64,000 nt of DNA from Chaetoceros tenuissimus. Taxonomy: Eukaryota; Bacillariophyta; Thalassiosirophyceae; Chaetocerotales; Chaetocerotaceae. The notes below the pieces were generated by a model that saw only the letters and a program-made list of their open reading frames with translations, ran no database searches and was not told the origin of the DNA. Below, piece after piece: positions 31,400 to 42,300 of this stretch. The stretch is from assembly GCA_021927905.1 (NCBI GenBank), contig BLLK01000045.1, positions 1,612,001 to 1,676,000 of the forward strand, read 5' to 3'. A program made the translations under genes and the position numbers. The stretch's first letter is position 1. Each line of letters begins with the position of its first letter.

Positions 31400-31776
31400 G
31401 GTATTGGTAGTTGGTTAGCACATTGATTCTACTTGAACATTCCTCGTATTGGTGATACTCGTCTTGTACAGTATCTCAGAAGGTCAAGCGTTTAGGGGGC
31501 TTCTATTCTGCGTCGATTAGAAGTGATGACTACTCGCAGGAACTTGGAAGGGATCTTTGATCTCTGATAAGTTACGCCTATCCAGCGAATGCGAATGCAA
31601 GTATGATAGATGGACTAGCTAGCTACTTTGCCTCCCATGGGTTGAGCAAGGGGGGGAACCTTGGTACCCCCCAGCTCTAGGAGTTATCTCCTATGGACAA
31701 TCGTTGGGCGATCGACCTAGAATAGTTAGATAACACTAATGAGTTGCTTTACTGTCATGTCTATTGATTGTTACCC
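31400..31776 (+). repeat. Split direct repeat B1
   Basis: 377 bp beginning GGTATTGGTAG and ending GTTACCC, downstream of the recombinase ORF. It is identical by eye to B2, 588 bp further on. It contains a strong hairpin (31651-31672). Confidence 0.93.
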
Positions 31777-31971
31777 TTCATGTACTACCTAGTTCAACAG
31801 GGTTAATATCTCTTAGCAATGACGTATGCATACTCTGCAAGTTGAGGCAAGCAAGCGCAGCCAAACTGACGTGATCAAACTTATGATAAGGTGTTGCTCA
31901 TAAAAAAGCTTGTATTCGATTAGTGCTTCAGATAGGCCCTCTTTTGTGCTACCTTTTACTCCTTTTTCTTT
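31777..31971 (+). repeat. Split direct repeat A2
   Basis: Second copy of A1, joined directly to B1. The B1-A2 junction has the same order as the joined ends of a circular DNA intermediate. A 16 bp C-rich spacer (31972-31987) separates it from B2. Confidence 0.93.
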
Positions 31972-31987
31972 CCCACCCTCGCCACCC

Positions 31988-32364
31988 GGTATTGGTAGTT
32001 GGTTAGCACATTGATTCTACTTGAACATTCCTCGTATTGGTGATACTCGTCTTGTACAGTATCTCAGAAGGTCAAGCGTTTAGGGGGCTTCTATTCTGCG
32101 TCGATTAGAAGTGATGACTACTCGCAGGAACTTGGAAGGGATCTTTGATCTCTGATAAGTTACGCCTATCCAGCGAATGCGAATGCAAGTATGATAGATG
32201 GACTAGCTAGCTACTTTGCCTCCCATGGGTTGAGCAAGGGGGGGAACCTTGGTACCCCCCAGCTCTAGGAGTTATCTCCTATGGACAATCGTTGGGCGAT
32301 CGACCTAGAATAGTTAGATAACACTAATGAGTTGCTTTACTGTCATGTCTATTGATTGTTACCC
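31988..32364 (+). repeat. Split direct repeat B2 (right end)
   Basis: Second copy of B1. It ends in GTTACCC at 32364, after which unique host sequence resumes with GTGAAACAAAAT. Confidence 0.93.
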
Positions 32365-33048
32365 GTGAAACAAAATATCATGATAAAGACATTTTGACAA
32401 ACAACTTCAATACCGGTGTGAACAATATGCAAGTTAATATTGAGAACAAAGGAAAATACAAAGGGTTTAACAGTTGAAACTTTAGAAGTGAGGAAACTTT
32501 TCAGCTTGCATACGATCTTCGAAGAGTGCCCGGGAATACTCATGCAAAAAATTGAGGGAAAGAACCATCATGATCAAAATCAGTTCTCAGCAATATTCCC
32601 ACTTTCTATATTGTACGTACAATAAGTACCTAGTTAAGAGATGCTCGGCATGGTGGTCCGGCCTTTCTGCGTTGTCATTGTCGGAGAAGGGCGGAACATG
32701 GGAATAGAGGAATTTACTAAGTAAGTGAAGTCGAGTCGAGATGATCGTGATTGATTATTTGTTGGCTCGAAATCGAGAATGAATGAAGACCTGATTTTTC
32801 TGAAAGTATGCACATGGACATGTGGTGGGAAAACCTATGAATATCATCTATTAGCATTACGAATTATAAGTTGATGACAGGAAGAATCGTAAGCATACTT
32901 TTCGGACTCATTTGTATCAATGAATTACTAACTCAATACTCAATATCATCTATGATATTTTCAGAGGCTGCAAAGACCGCTTATATGAAAAGAGATAGGA
33001 ACATAAAAGAAAAAGAAACCCGTCTCATGCTATTCTCAATCTGACTAA
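32365..33048. other. Host sequence between the retrotransposon and the SAP30BP-like gene
   Basis: 684 bp, AT-rich. Only short frames occur, and one minus-strand frame runs across the element junction and is not real. It should include the former upstream region of the gene now left of the element and the 3' flank of the SAP30BP-like gene. No domain or RNA gene was seen. Confidence 0.45.
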
Positions 33049-33732
33049 TTAAATGTTTTGCTTTTGAGCTTCTCGTATTCTATTTTCTTCTTCTTTCACT
33101 CTCAGCCTATCGATGTATTCAAATTTACCAAATTGTAATGAAATACAACTATTACAAGCTTCTTTATCAACCTCTGAGCTAGCGTTTTCTAGATTCTTCG
33201 ATCCAATATTACTCTCCATAGGATCAATACCAAAATGTTCAATGACTGATGGAAACATGTGTGGATTGAGAAATTCTTTTTGGGACTTTAGCTTTGTTGC
33301 AAAGCAGTTGCCAGTACCTTGATGCTGGCTCATTTGCTCGAGTTTCTCCTGTAGTGCTTTATTCATGTTGGGTGCTGAATATTTGAGGTTGGAAACAATA
33401 TAATTTTTTTCAAACAATACGGTATATTCTGTGGATGAAGCTGATGATGATAATAATCTAGGGTCTGGGAGCGTTGTAATTTCAATGGATGCTAATGGGT
33501 CGACTGCAGATATAGCTTCGGTATCTAGTTTTCTCTTTTTTGACTTGTTTGTTTCGATATTCTGTTTTGATACTTTATTGGAATTGTGTGCAACTGGAGT
33601 ATTTCCATTTTCATCAGTACTACTATCATCGTCTGAGTAGTTTGCTAGTAAATTCAAAGGTTGACTTTGTTTCGGTGGAGACGAAGAGGAGGACTCTGAA
33701 TCTGAGCCGTAACCTTGAGCTAATGCATCCAT
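33049..33732 (-). CDS. SAP30BP/HCNGP-like protein
   Basis: 227 residues. The N-terminal part begins MDALAQGYGSDSESSSSSPP, a Ser/Asp-rich acidic start found in many splicing-associated proteins, and a basic KKRKL lies near residue 65. The C-terminal region (about 125-190) fits the HCNGP domain: LQEKLEQM, then a short gap, LKSQKEFLNPHMFPSVIEHFGID and an SN. SAP30BP/HCNGP proteins are nuclear and have been linked to transcription and to splicing of short introns, of which this genome has many. Assignment rests on the domain core alone. Single exon. Confidence 0.65.
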   Translation of the reverse strand: MDALAQGYGSDSESSSSSPPKQSQPLNLLANYSDDDSSTDENGNTPVAHNSNKVSKQNIETNKSKKRKLDTEAISAVDPLASIEITTLPDPRLLSSSASSTEYTVLFEKNYIVSNLKYSAPNMNKALQEKLEQMSQHQGTGNCFATKLKSQKEFLNPHMFPSVIEHFGIDPMESNIGSKNLENASSEVDKEACNSCISLQFGKFEYIDRLRVKEEENRIREAQKQNI

Positions 33733-34234
33733 GACTTATCGAGATATTAAGGTTTTGTATTGTGAAGAACGCTGTGTAATGTAAGTCTTCTTTTTACCAT
33801 CTATTTGAGTATTAGTGTAGCAGTAAAGTGCCTCATAGTACGAGCACACACATTTTCCTTTGTGCTTTGTGCTCTTCTGCTTCTCCTTACAAATGATTCA
33901 ACTGACGTCATTGGTTCAATTCTCCTCACATGTCTTCATAGCATAGGTTTTCTGTAGCTATGGAGTCGAGCCCCAACGGAAACAAAATTTCAATTTCAGC
34001 GAAAATGAACTGGAACCTGTCCCCCCTCTCTTTACCTTCTTTGATGTTCGAGGTGACAACAAAGAAGAGAGGAGGCCTTCTTTCTTCTTCCACACAACAC
34101 GTCGTGCATTGAAAAGAAGTCATTACAGCGAATACTCTTGCAATTTGCATAAAAGCCAGACGGAACTTAACTATACCTGTATAGAGTATTGCATTCTATT
34201 TCACCGGACAAAATATAGAATTTCAAAATAGAAA
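33733..34234. promoter_or_regulatory. Bidirectional promoter with CRE beside an inverted CCAAT box
   Basis: 502 bp between two outward-facing genes. A perfect TGACGTCA (33903-33910) overlaps ATTGG (33910-33914), the reverse of a CCAAT box. Both motifs are typical of shared promoters, but their function here is inferred. Confidence 0.5.
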
Positions 34235-34964
34235 ATGAAGGTTCTTGATATTTCAATTTTAAATACTTCAGGAGGGACAGAGGATCCAATACCTCTAGTT
34301 GCAGCTTCCGACCTTTCTTCATTTGGCTACTTCCAACGACAGGTACGATTAAACGCTTCAACAGAATTCTTATAATATTTTGATTTACAACACAAATGTG
34401 AGGACAGACTACCTATATATGATCATGGAAAGTTACTAACTCAAACCTGTCATTTCTCCTCTCCAATAGGGAATCAAAGAAATGCTGACATTCTTCTCGA
34501 AAACATTTACCAAGCGTACACAACCTGGGCAGCGTCAATCAATTACCCATGAGTCATATGTTGTTCATTGTTATGTACGCTCAGATGGTCTTGCAGGGTC
34601 GGTAGTCACAGACCAAGAATATCCATCTCGTGTAGCGTTCGTGCTCCTCACACAGGTTCTTGATGAATTCACTAACGAGTATGGAAACTCTTGGCGTGAT
34701 AATACTCAAGCCTACACCATGACTTTTGCGCCATTGGAAGAATATCTTGTCAAATATCAGGATCCAGCTGCGGCAGATAAGGTAACCAAGATTCAAAAAG
34801 ATTTGGATGATACAACTCAGATTTTGCACAAAACTATTGATTCAGTATTGGAGAGAGGTGTAAAGTTGGATAATCTTGTTGAGAGAAGTGATGATTTATC
34901 AAAGCAGAGTAAAATGTTTTACAAGCAAGCGAAGAAGACTAATGGTTGTTGTGTGATTTCTTAA
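34235..34964 (+). CDS. YKT6: R-SNARE YKT6, two exons
   Basis: Exon 1 is 34235-34342 and exon 2 is 34470-34964, joined in phase 0 to give 200 residues, the usual YKT6 length. The N-terminal longin domain includes FQRQGIKEMLTFFSKTFTKR across the splice. The SNARE helix at about 138-195 has the R-SNARE pattern around VLERGVKLDNLVERSDDL, with Arg at the central layer. The C terminus is CCVIS, a double-Cys CAAX signal for farnesylation and palmitoylation, so the protein cycles between cytosol and membranes. YKT6 acts in ER-Golgi, Golgi, vacuolar and autophagic fusion. Confidence 0.95.
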
Positions 34965-35211
34965 AGCTGGTAGGAATTATGTTATAATTGTTTGGAAGAT
35001 GAAATTTGAAGGGAAGAAACCAATACATTATTAGGAAGCTGCGTGTAGTGAAACTCTATTACTTTCCGTGTACATGGAGATGTGATTGGTTATTTCAAAA
35101 TGGGTTGGTGATGTAAACCAGGAAAATTTTGATACACAAGATTAGCATGAATAATATTTAATTAGTGTGAATTGCACTATGCTTCTTATACTAATTTGCA
35201 TCGCTGTTTCT

Positions 35212-36984
35212 CTATGAAAAGAGAGATTTAATTATTGACTGTACTGAAAGCTTCTTCAAATGATTGTACTTTTGACCTGTACCACAGAAAACTACTGGTG
35301 ATCCTGTAATATGCGTGAGTGTAAGTGCTGCGCCCACCTTATCATCAATTGTGTCAAATTTGGTCAGAACAATTCCATCAATCTTTCTATTATGACCACC
35401 ACTTCTCAAAGCTTTATTGAACATTTCTAATTGATCCATACCGTCATTACCAACAAGGGCTTCACAAACAAACAGAACCAAATCGGGATTGTTTTGGACG
35501 ACAAGATTTGATAATGCTTGCATGAGAGGAATATTGTTTTGCATACGACCAGCAGTATCTATCAAGACAACGTCATTTCCTTCTTGTCTTGCTTGTTGAA
35601 TTGCTGCTTTTGCAACGCTTGAGGGGTCTTTCGAATAACCCTTATGATAGAGTGGAACACCGAGACACTTTGCGTGGGTATTCAATTGTTCAACCGCTCC
35701 TGATCTAAATGTATCGCATGCAGCCAGTAATGGATTGCAGCCATTTGATTTCAGATAGTAAGCTATCTTTGCAAGACTTGTAGTCTTCCCTATTCCATTA
35801 ATCCCAATCATTACTATTGTGTAAGGTGCATCAGCGTCTTTCTTACTAAAGAGACCACGTCCTCTTTCTCTCTTAGAGATGACGTCTCTCAGTACATCAA
35901 CACTATCACTGCCTCCTCTACCTCTCCCAGGCTTCAATATCTTCTCGATAGAGACCTCCAACGCTTGACGCACAGCAGACTTGACACGAGTGAAACTTGT
36001 CATTTTCTTTCCTATAAGCTTGCCTTTTACCTTCTCACAAATGTCCTGGGCGATATCCCTAGCTACATTCTTTCCAGCCAGCATTTTTTCCATTTCAAGT
36101 AGAGGTTGCTCTAAGTCACCCTCGGTCAATACCTTCCCAGATATTTGATCCATCATTCCCTTCAATGAATTACCCCATGCACTGCTGCTACTATCCGGCT
36201 GAGATTCATCATCGTCTTCATCCACAAGTTTCAGATTCTCCTCTTCTTCCCATGTAGGACGCTCATTCGCTTCAGGTAAATACGCTGCTCTGGCTTCAAT
36301 CAAAGCTGGCGAATTATCATTAAGTTCCATTGGATCCGTAGAAGCAGCATCATTTTTAGATCGATCCAATTTTGCCATAGATGCAGAAGTAACTTCTTGT
36401 TCACCCTCATGCCAGACTCTCGCATCTTTACCTTTTTTACCAACTTTCGTCTGCTCTTTCTTGGAAACATTGCTTGATTTTGATCTATCAATCTTCCCCA
36501 CAATCTGTGCTTTTTCATACACCGCATTCAAAGTTGCATTGAATAAACTGGTATCAACTGATGATTCTTCATCTACATCTTTAATCTGTATACTTTTTCG
36601 AAACAAAGAATATTCATTCCATACTTCTTTCATGAAATAGTTGATCCATGATAAATCTGCGTAGCTTGCAATGATACTCGGATATAGAACTACGACCATT
36701 TCATTTTCAGTACTTAGGTATTCAGCTGTGGTGGATGGAGTTGTGTTGAGGGAAAGTACTTTTAGTGAAGGATGTAGCAGGTGCTGAGATAGAAAATTAT
36801 TCACAATATCTTCTTCTTTTGGTGTCAGATCGTTGGACGAGGTTAAGTAAGCGTAGTGGTAAAGGACAACACCACCTGTTGGATAAAAAGATTGCAAGAA
36901 AGATGAGAAAGAGTGTTTAGTGGTGGTGGGTGTATGGCATCTCCATCACTTACTTTTTGAAAATATAGTTACGGAATCAATCAT
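35212..36984 (-). CDS. SRPRA: Signal recognition particle receptor alpha subunit, two exons
   Basis: A tiny 31 nt exon 1 (36984-36954) is joined to exon 2 (36875-35212) across a 78 bp intron, giving 564 residues. The splice creates MIDSVTIFSKSGVVLYHY, which matches the longin-like SRX start of SRP receptor alpha. The linker is basic and then acidic. The C-terminal NG GTPase has GINGIGKTTSLAKIAYYL (P-loop), DTFRSGAVEQL, DTAGRMQNN and TKFDTIDDKVG. It docks SRP-ribosome complexes at the ER with the beta subunit. It is somewhat shorter than the human protein. It is divergent from the EngB gene across about 305 bp. Confidence 0.95.
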
Positions 36985-37289
36985 GATGAAGTTTTCTGTG
37001 TAATATTGAATATCTCAATTGGAGGGTATTAATGAATCAGCATACACAACAACATCTCACAATAGCAAACATACATAATATTCATAGCATTCAAAAATCA
37101 AATGTGTGTGTTGCTTGGCTGCTGGTTGGAAGGGTTTTAAGTAGCAATAGTGCATAGCCAATTCAAGATGGGACTAGAAAATGGGGATTGCCACAAAAAA
37201 GACCACACTACCACACTCACCACTCGTTTTGTTTGTTCACAAAATAAATCCCTGGTTCAAAACAAAATCTTCATTCTCGTTTCATAGCA
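36985..37289. promoter_or_regulatory. Divergent promoter, SRPRA and EngB
   Basis: 305 bp between start codons of outward-facing genes; AT-rich, with short CA/AC-rich patches near 37195-37220. No defined element was recognised. Confidence 0.4.
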
Positions 37290-38349
37290 ATGAATAGAGG
37301 TTTATCTGGGACGAAAAGCTTTCTGAAAAGGAAGCTTGTGAGTTGGAGATGTAACTCTACTTCGGCACCTATCAATGCCCCTCCGCTATTGATGTATGGG
37401 ACAGCGTCGCCATATGTATATGTATCATCTGCAGCTATAGATGGCACAATTGATGAAGAAGACCCATCATTATTTGTACATCCAAAATCTTTGTTTGTGG
37501 AAAAGAATCTTCCAAAGTCATTTGAATCTTCTCAATTTCGATATGTGTCACCTACAACTTTTAATTTTGAGCTCCCTGACAAGCCAATTCCAGAAGTTGC
37601 ATTCTTGGGCAAAAGTAATGTAGGCAAATCGTCACTGTTAAATGCATTGACCACCAAAGATCTTGCAAAAACATCGAAGACTCCTGGACGTACACAGCAG
37701 CCAAATTATTTCGGTCTGTACCCCTCCTTCTTGAAAAATAAGGAGAAGGAAGATGCTGCTCTAGGATATATTATTGATTTACGTAAGTAGTTACTGAATT
37801 CTTTACAGAGAGATATTGACACGTCTCTCATTTTCGCAGCCTGACTCAAATTGCATTGATTAATATATTTCAGCGGGTTTTGGTTATGCGAAGGCGCCCG
37901 ATGAAGTGGTTGCCAAATGGCAAGCGACGACGCAGGAATTTCTACAACAACGGATTGTAGACGGCAATTTGCAAAGAGTGTATATGCTCATTGATTCTAG
38001 AAGAGGTTTGAATACGTTTGATAGTTCTATACTGGGATGGCTAGATGAAGCTGAATGTGACTATACTGTAGTTCTGACCAAAGCTGACTCTGTATCTAAA
38101 GCAAAACTTGTCAAAAGTGCAAATGAAATATGTATGCGTTATCATGCTAAAGGACTGGAAAATGAATCTGAGACGCATCAAAGTCCATGTGTTCATATAA
38201 CAAGTAGTAAGAAAAACAAGGGAATAGTTGATTTGATGTGGGCAATCGATACAGATTTTTCTTTAGGAAGTGAACAATTGAAAATCATGGAGGAGGAAAG
38301 AAAAGCTAAATCTGAAAAAGTGTCCAAGGGTTGGGGCAAAACGAGATAA
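37290..38349 (+). CDS. EngB/YihA-type ribosome-assembly GTPase, two exons
   Basis: Exons 37290-37782 and 37874-38349 give 322 residues. The 91 bp intron splits the G3 motif, and splicing restores IDLPGFGYA. Other GTPase motifs are G1 GKSNVGKSS, a TPGRTQ switch, G4 TKAD and G5 SSKKNKG. The 110-residue N-terminal extension begins [19 protein letters not shown], a basic amphipathic presequence that suggests mitochondrial import. Bacterial EngB helps assemble the large ribosomal subunit, and organellar relatives do the same in mitochondria or plastids. Plastid targeting is less likely because no signal peptide is seen. Confidence 0.9.
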
Positions 38350-38421
38350 TTCGCAAAGATATCGATGTATTTAAATTGTGTGCATAATTAGATCTGGGCT
38401 GTTTCGTGCATTCATTACATT

Positions 38422-38901
38422 TTACTTCGCTTCAATCTTTTCTCTCAAAGCACTTATCATCTTATCCAAAGAATCAACAACTTCGACACCATATCTATCA
38501 CAAACAACATCTACGTTTCCTTTTCTCCAGAATCCTTTTGGACAGCAACAAATCATCTTTTTGGATTTTGCAAAAAGGCCAAGTTCCAATAGTGTGATAG
38601 GAGATTTTGTATTAGGTGCAAAGTATATAACGATAATATCTGCCTTTTCTTGAGCTTCTAGCTCCCATTCTACTTGTTCTCTAAAGTGCTTATTTTCAAT
38701 AGATTGCTCCCAAGATGAGTCCCAATCATCTCTCCTTGGATTTAGGAACAGTAATGAATCTTCATCTTTGAAACTTTCGATGAATTGCGCTTGCCAGTCT
38801 ATAGCAGCACCCATTTCTATGCTCCCTGCCAGGAATATAGATAGCTTGCATGTAGACAGAGCTTCTGTAAAACTCTCTGGTGGTTTAATTGTTTTCGTCA
38901 T
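38422..38901 (-). CDS. Nucleoside 2-deoxyribosyltransferase-like protein
   Basis: 159 residues with the compact Rossmann-like pattern of this superfamily. SIFLAGSIEMGAAIDW begins the domain, then FLNPRRDDWD, QVEWELEAQEKADIIVIYF with the conserved Glu and Asp, and SPITLLELGLFA with the catalytic-type Glu. WRKGNVDVVC closes the fold. Family enzymes cleave or exchange nucleobases on 2-deoxynucleosides, but many eukaryotic and phage members are uncharacterised, so the substrate is unknown. There is no targeting signal. It is convergent with EngB, only 72 bp apart. Confidence 0.8.
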   Translation of the reverse strand: MTKTIKPPESFTEALSTCKLSIFLAGSIEMGAAIDWQAQFIESFKDEDSLLFLNPRRDDWDSSWEQSIENKHFREQVEWELEAQEKADIIVIYFAPNTKSPITLLELGLFAKSKKMICCCPKGFWRKGNVDVVCDRYGVEVVDSLDKMISALREKIEAK

Positions 38902-39363
38902 GATGTCTGTGGTTTAAAAGCTTTTCACATTTATGAGAGATGTTAGTTGGCTCATCGATCACAACAACTCTCCTCTGCCTCTTGTGTCTTTTGTGTCCAA
39001 AAAAAGTTGAGAGGATTCTATTTGATTTATGGCTGTTGTGGATACCCCTAGAAATTTTGGCGAAGAACAGGCTCGAGAAGACAAAAAAAGCAACCCGAAA
39101 AAGGAGAGAAAATAGTAACTCCATACTCGAGTATGTGCTTGACCAACCAACTGTTCATGTGTGTACGAGTATCTTAAGTTGAAAGCTTAAAGTTTACCTG
39201 TATTTAGATTCATTCTTAAAGCGAAATTCTATTTGGAAGATTATCTTTTTTTCTTACTGGAACAGGAGGAATCGGTAATCTGCTCATTTTCAACATCCTT
39301 ATATTCCCATTTCCAAACAAATACAAAAACTCAATGAACAAAACCTAGGATATCTACATTCAA
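38902..39363. promoter_or_regulatory. Divergent promoter region upstream of the PI4-kinase gene
   Basis: 462 bp between outward-facing genes. Several overlapping short frames around 38885-39180 are mutually antisense and none has family features. No specific motif is claimed. Confidence 0.4.
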
Positions 39364-42300
39364 ATGTCAAATTTTAAGCCAAAGAGAAAATATGGGGCAT
39401 GCTATGGGACGCTGATGAAGCAACATACAGCTGTTTCAACGCCTCAAAACCTATCTGACTTCAAGGCAGCTACTGATGATAAATACACTGTTGCAACCGT
39501 CTCCAGTGCTATTGAAAAGAATGAAAGGAGTAAATGTTATGAATTCTGCGTTCTAATTGGAAATACCATGACTTGTTACGAAAATATGACTGCTTTCAGA
39601 AGAGGAGAGCACCCATCGGTGAGTACTTGGGCTTGCTGATTCATGACTAGATTCTTCATGGTTATATCAGTCCTAATTTCTTCTTCTATTTTTCTTTTCC
39701 TTCTTGTGGTCGACTTTTACTGATACCTTTTTTATGAATAAAGTCGGAAATAAGAATAGTAGGCGCATCGGCATGGAATCCACCTCAGAAAGCGTCTAAA
39801 GGAAGACGCTCTTTGAGTCCAGCTCCAATGTCAAGCGGAAGTGTAGCAACCGCAAATAGTAATCAAACACCAACATTCAGACTGTTAACACATGCTGGGA
39901 CACACGTATATTGCACAGCACAGAATGTAAAAGATTGCGAAATTTGGTTATCAGCCCTTCATTCTGGATTAGAAATCACATATGCTGGGTATGAAGATAC
40001 GCTGACAATTTTAAAAAAATTGCAGCAATCCCCAGAGGGTAGAATTGTTTCAATTACAGACAGTGAGAACCCCGTATCTTCTCCTAAACCACCAAAGAGT
40101 CTGAGGGAGAGTGATATGTCAGCATTAGAACCTTTGATGTTTACACCTGCCTTGGTGACACAACCAAGGGCGAGATATTCATCTCCATCAAAAACAAAAT
40201 CGCAGCAACAGGGACCTTCTTCTCCTTGTGGTCATAATATTGCATTCATGAATCCATATGATGTGGACACAAGCAACGTTTCAAAAAATCATTGTGTATC
40301 ATGTGGGAGATATCCACCTGAGAATACAATAAAATCCGATCCAGGAACTCCATTGTCGCAATATGGGATGGAAAATAGGGTTCAAATTTGTAAGCCGTGT
40401 TGTGTAGGTCAAGGATTATTGAGACATATTCATTCGTTGGCAGGATTGTATGCGTCTGATGCACATGAACGTGTAGCTTTAATGAAAGGAAGGGAGTTGG
40501 CTGTAATGACCATTGAGAAGGTCAACAAAGAGAGTGGGGGGTTTGCAGATAACAGTCAAGAAAAAAGTGAATCTGAAGCTCTTGAAAATATTATAATGAC
40601 CCCAGAAATGATCACCGGTATTAGGGAAATGGTTAGCAGCTCCAACTTCTCAGCATGTCGAAGGCGGTCTAGCACACTTGACAAAATTGCATTCAAATTT
40701 GAGAGTGGAGTCATAGGAGCAGCTGAATTCCTGGAAATGTTGAATGATTATTCCTTAGAAGCTATTGCATCGTCAACTTCACAAACAGAAACAATTCAAA
40801 TGAAGAAGGAAGCATTGATGGTTGCTGGAGATATGAGGGCAGCAATTAAATTGCTGCACCAAAATGCATTGCCATCTTCTAGTGGAAATGGTGGTATTGC
40901 TTCCTCAAAGTCTACGGAAATGTTGTCGTGTATTTTAGAGTTTTTCCTTGACTTATGTGAACAGGGTGACTTATCTTCGTTGGCATTTTTCTGGACGCAA
41001 ATATGTCAAATCCATCTTCAGATGCTCCCAGCTACCGATTCCGAATCTTTAGCTCGTGTAGAACTCATGGAGGACTTTTTACTGACTGTTTGTGCAAGGC
41101 ATAGTATTCATTTGGCGTTAGAACTTGTTTGGAGTTGTCTCGCGGACTTGGAAGAGAGTATTGGGACATCAGCAGCATCGCCATCATGTAATCGACGCAG
41201 ATTTGCTCTTATGAGATTTGTTTGTGAGCTTGAGAGTCTAGTTTTTGATCTCGATGGTGGCTGGGGTGGAGGCCGTGTCTCTTTGCGCGAAATGTATTCT
41301 CCAAGTGATGACCAATCAAAGATAATTAAACATGTGATTGGACTTTTGCAGATGCATCGGAGATTTAGTAGTCATCATCTCAGTCGAAGTGTAAGGCTAG
41401 ACAAATTGAATGAAGAGGCTACAAAAGATGATGGGGATTTGATTTCTGTGGCTGAAGGTACTGACGACAGTGATGCAATTGAAGCAGCAAAACGAAAATT
41501 CTACATTGCAAAAAGTGCCGAATACTTTTCCACTCAACTCATGTTTTGTCGTCGCTTAGGAGATATTGCTGAGAAACTTCGTTTCATGGAAGTAGATGAA
41601 CGAGCAGAAGCTCTCGAAAATGAGCTTGAGAGCTTCAATGCTAGTGGTCGTTTGGGTGGTGACCCTCTTAATCATACATGTCAAGGTAATGAATTTATCA
41701 ATGTTCTTAGGATCCCCAAAACAGAAGGCCATGTTTTTCGAAGTAAGGAGAGAACACCTGTGCTTCTCCTTATGGAAATTCGACGTGACCAAAACAAATT
41801 GATTGAGAAAGAACCTATTCTCGATACAGAAGTTGATGATGATACTGAAGTCCAAAATTGTGCTGAAAATGAACTTATTAATTTTGACACGGTTGAAACA
41901 CATCATGATGAGAATGAAGATGATTGCGTAGAAAATATTGCCTGCGAAGATGTCGCATCTCCAACAACACCAAAGGTGTCACATCTGAAACAAGTCCTTC
42001 AATCCCCTTTGAGTGCAGAGAGTGATACAGCAGAATCTGTCGCTGAAGTTGAAAATTTAGTATCTGAGAAATTGAAAATCGCTTTGCCAGACCTTGACAC
42101 GTCAACTTTGAGCTTCAAGACTTGTAACTCCAAGCAAGTTGATGAAGATGACGTACAAATGGATGAAATCCACATTGGAGGTAGTGATGAATTTGATAAT
42201 GTGAACGAATCGCCAAATGAGGGCTTGAATAGTCATTTTAGTGAGGTAGAAGAAGATGAAGAGATCCTATTGGAACAGAAAAAATCTGCAAGTATTGAAA

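Larger units (their letters stand above)
23236..32364 (+). mobile_element. DIRS-order tyrosine-recombinase retrotransposon with split direct repeats (PAT/Ngaro-like)
   Basis: A 9.13 kb element arranged A1 (23236-23430), three ORFs, B1 (31400-31776), A2 (31777-31971), B2 (31988-32364). This split-direct-repeat layout, a YIDD reverse transcriptase, a DIRS-like RNase H and a C-terminal tyrosine recombinase, with no integrase or protease seen, place it in the DIRS order near PAT/Ngaro elements. Both repeat pairs look identical by eye, so the insertion is probably recent. All three frames are long and the element looks whole. There is no target-site duplication, as expected for recombinase-mediated insertion. 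Its GC content is visibly higher than that of its flanks. It sits upstream of the leftward gene at 22229-22969. Confidence 0.92.

Noticed and set aside
31400-32364. Long terminal repeats of an LTR retrotransposon
   Set aside because: The repeats are in A1...B1-A2-B2 order, not a single repeat at each end, there is no short target duplication, and the element carries a tyrosine recombinase instead of a DDE integrase.
32349-32543. 64-residue minus-strand frame beside the retroelement
   Set aside because: It crosses the right element junction and has no ATG-supported or conserved content.
34482-34964. A separate 160-residue YKT6 start at 34482
   Set aside because: An upstream exon at 34235-34342 restores the missing longin start in frame, so the internal ATG is not the start.
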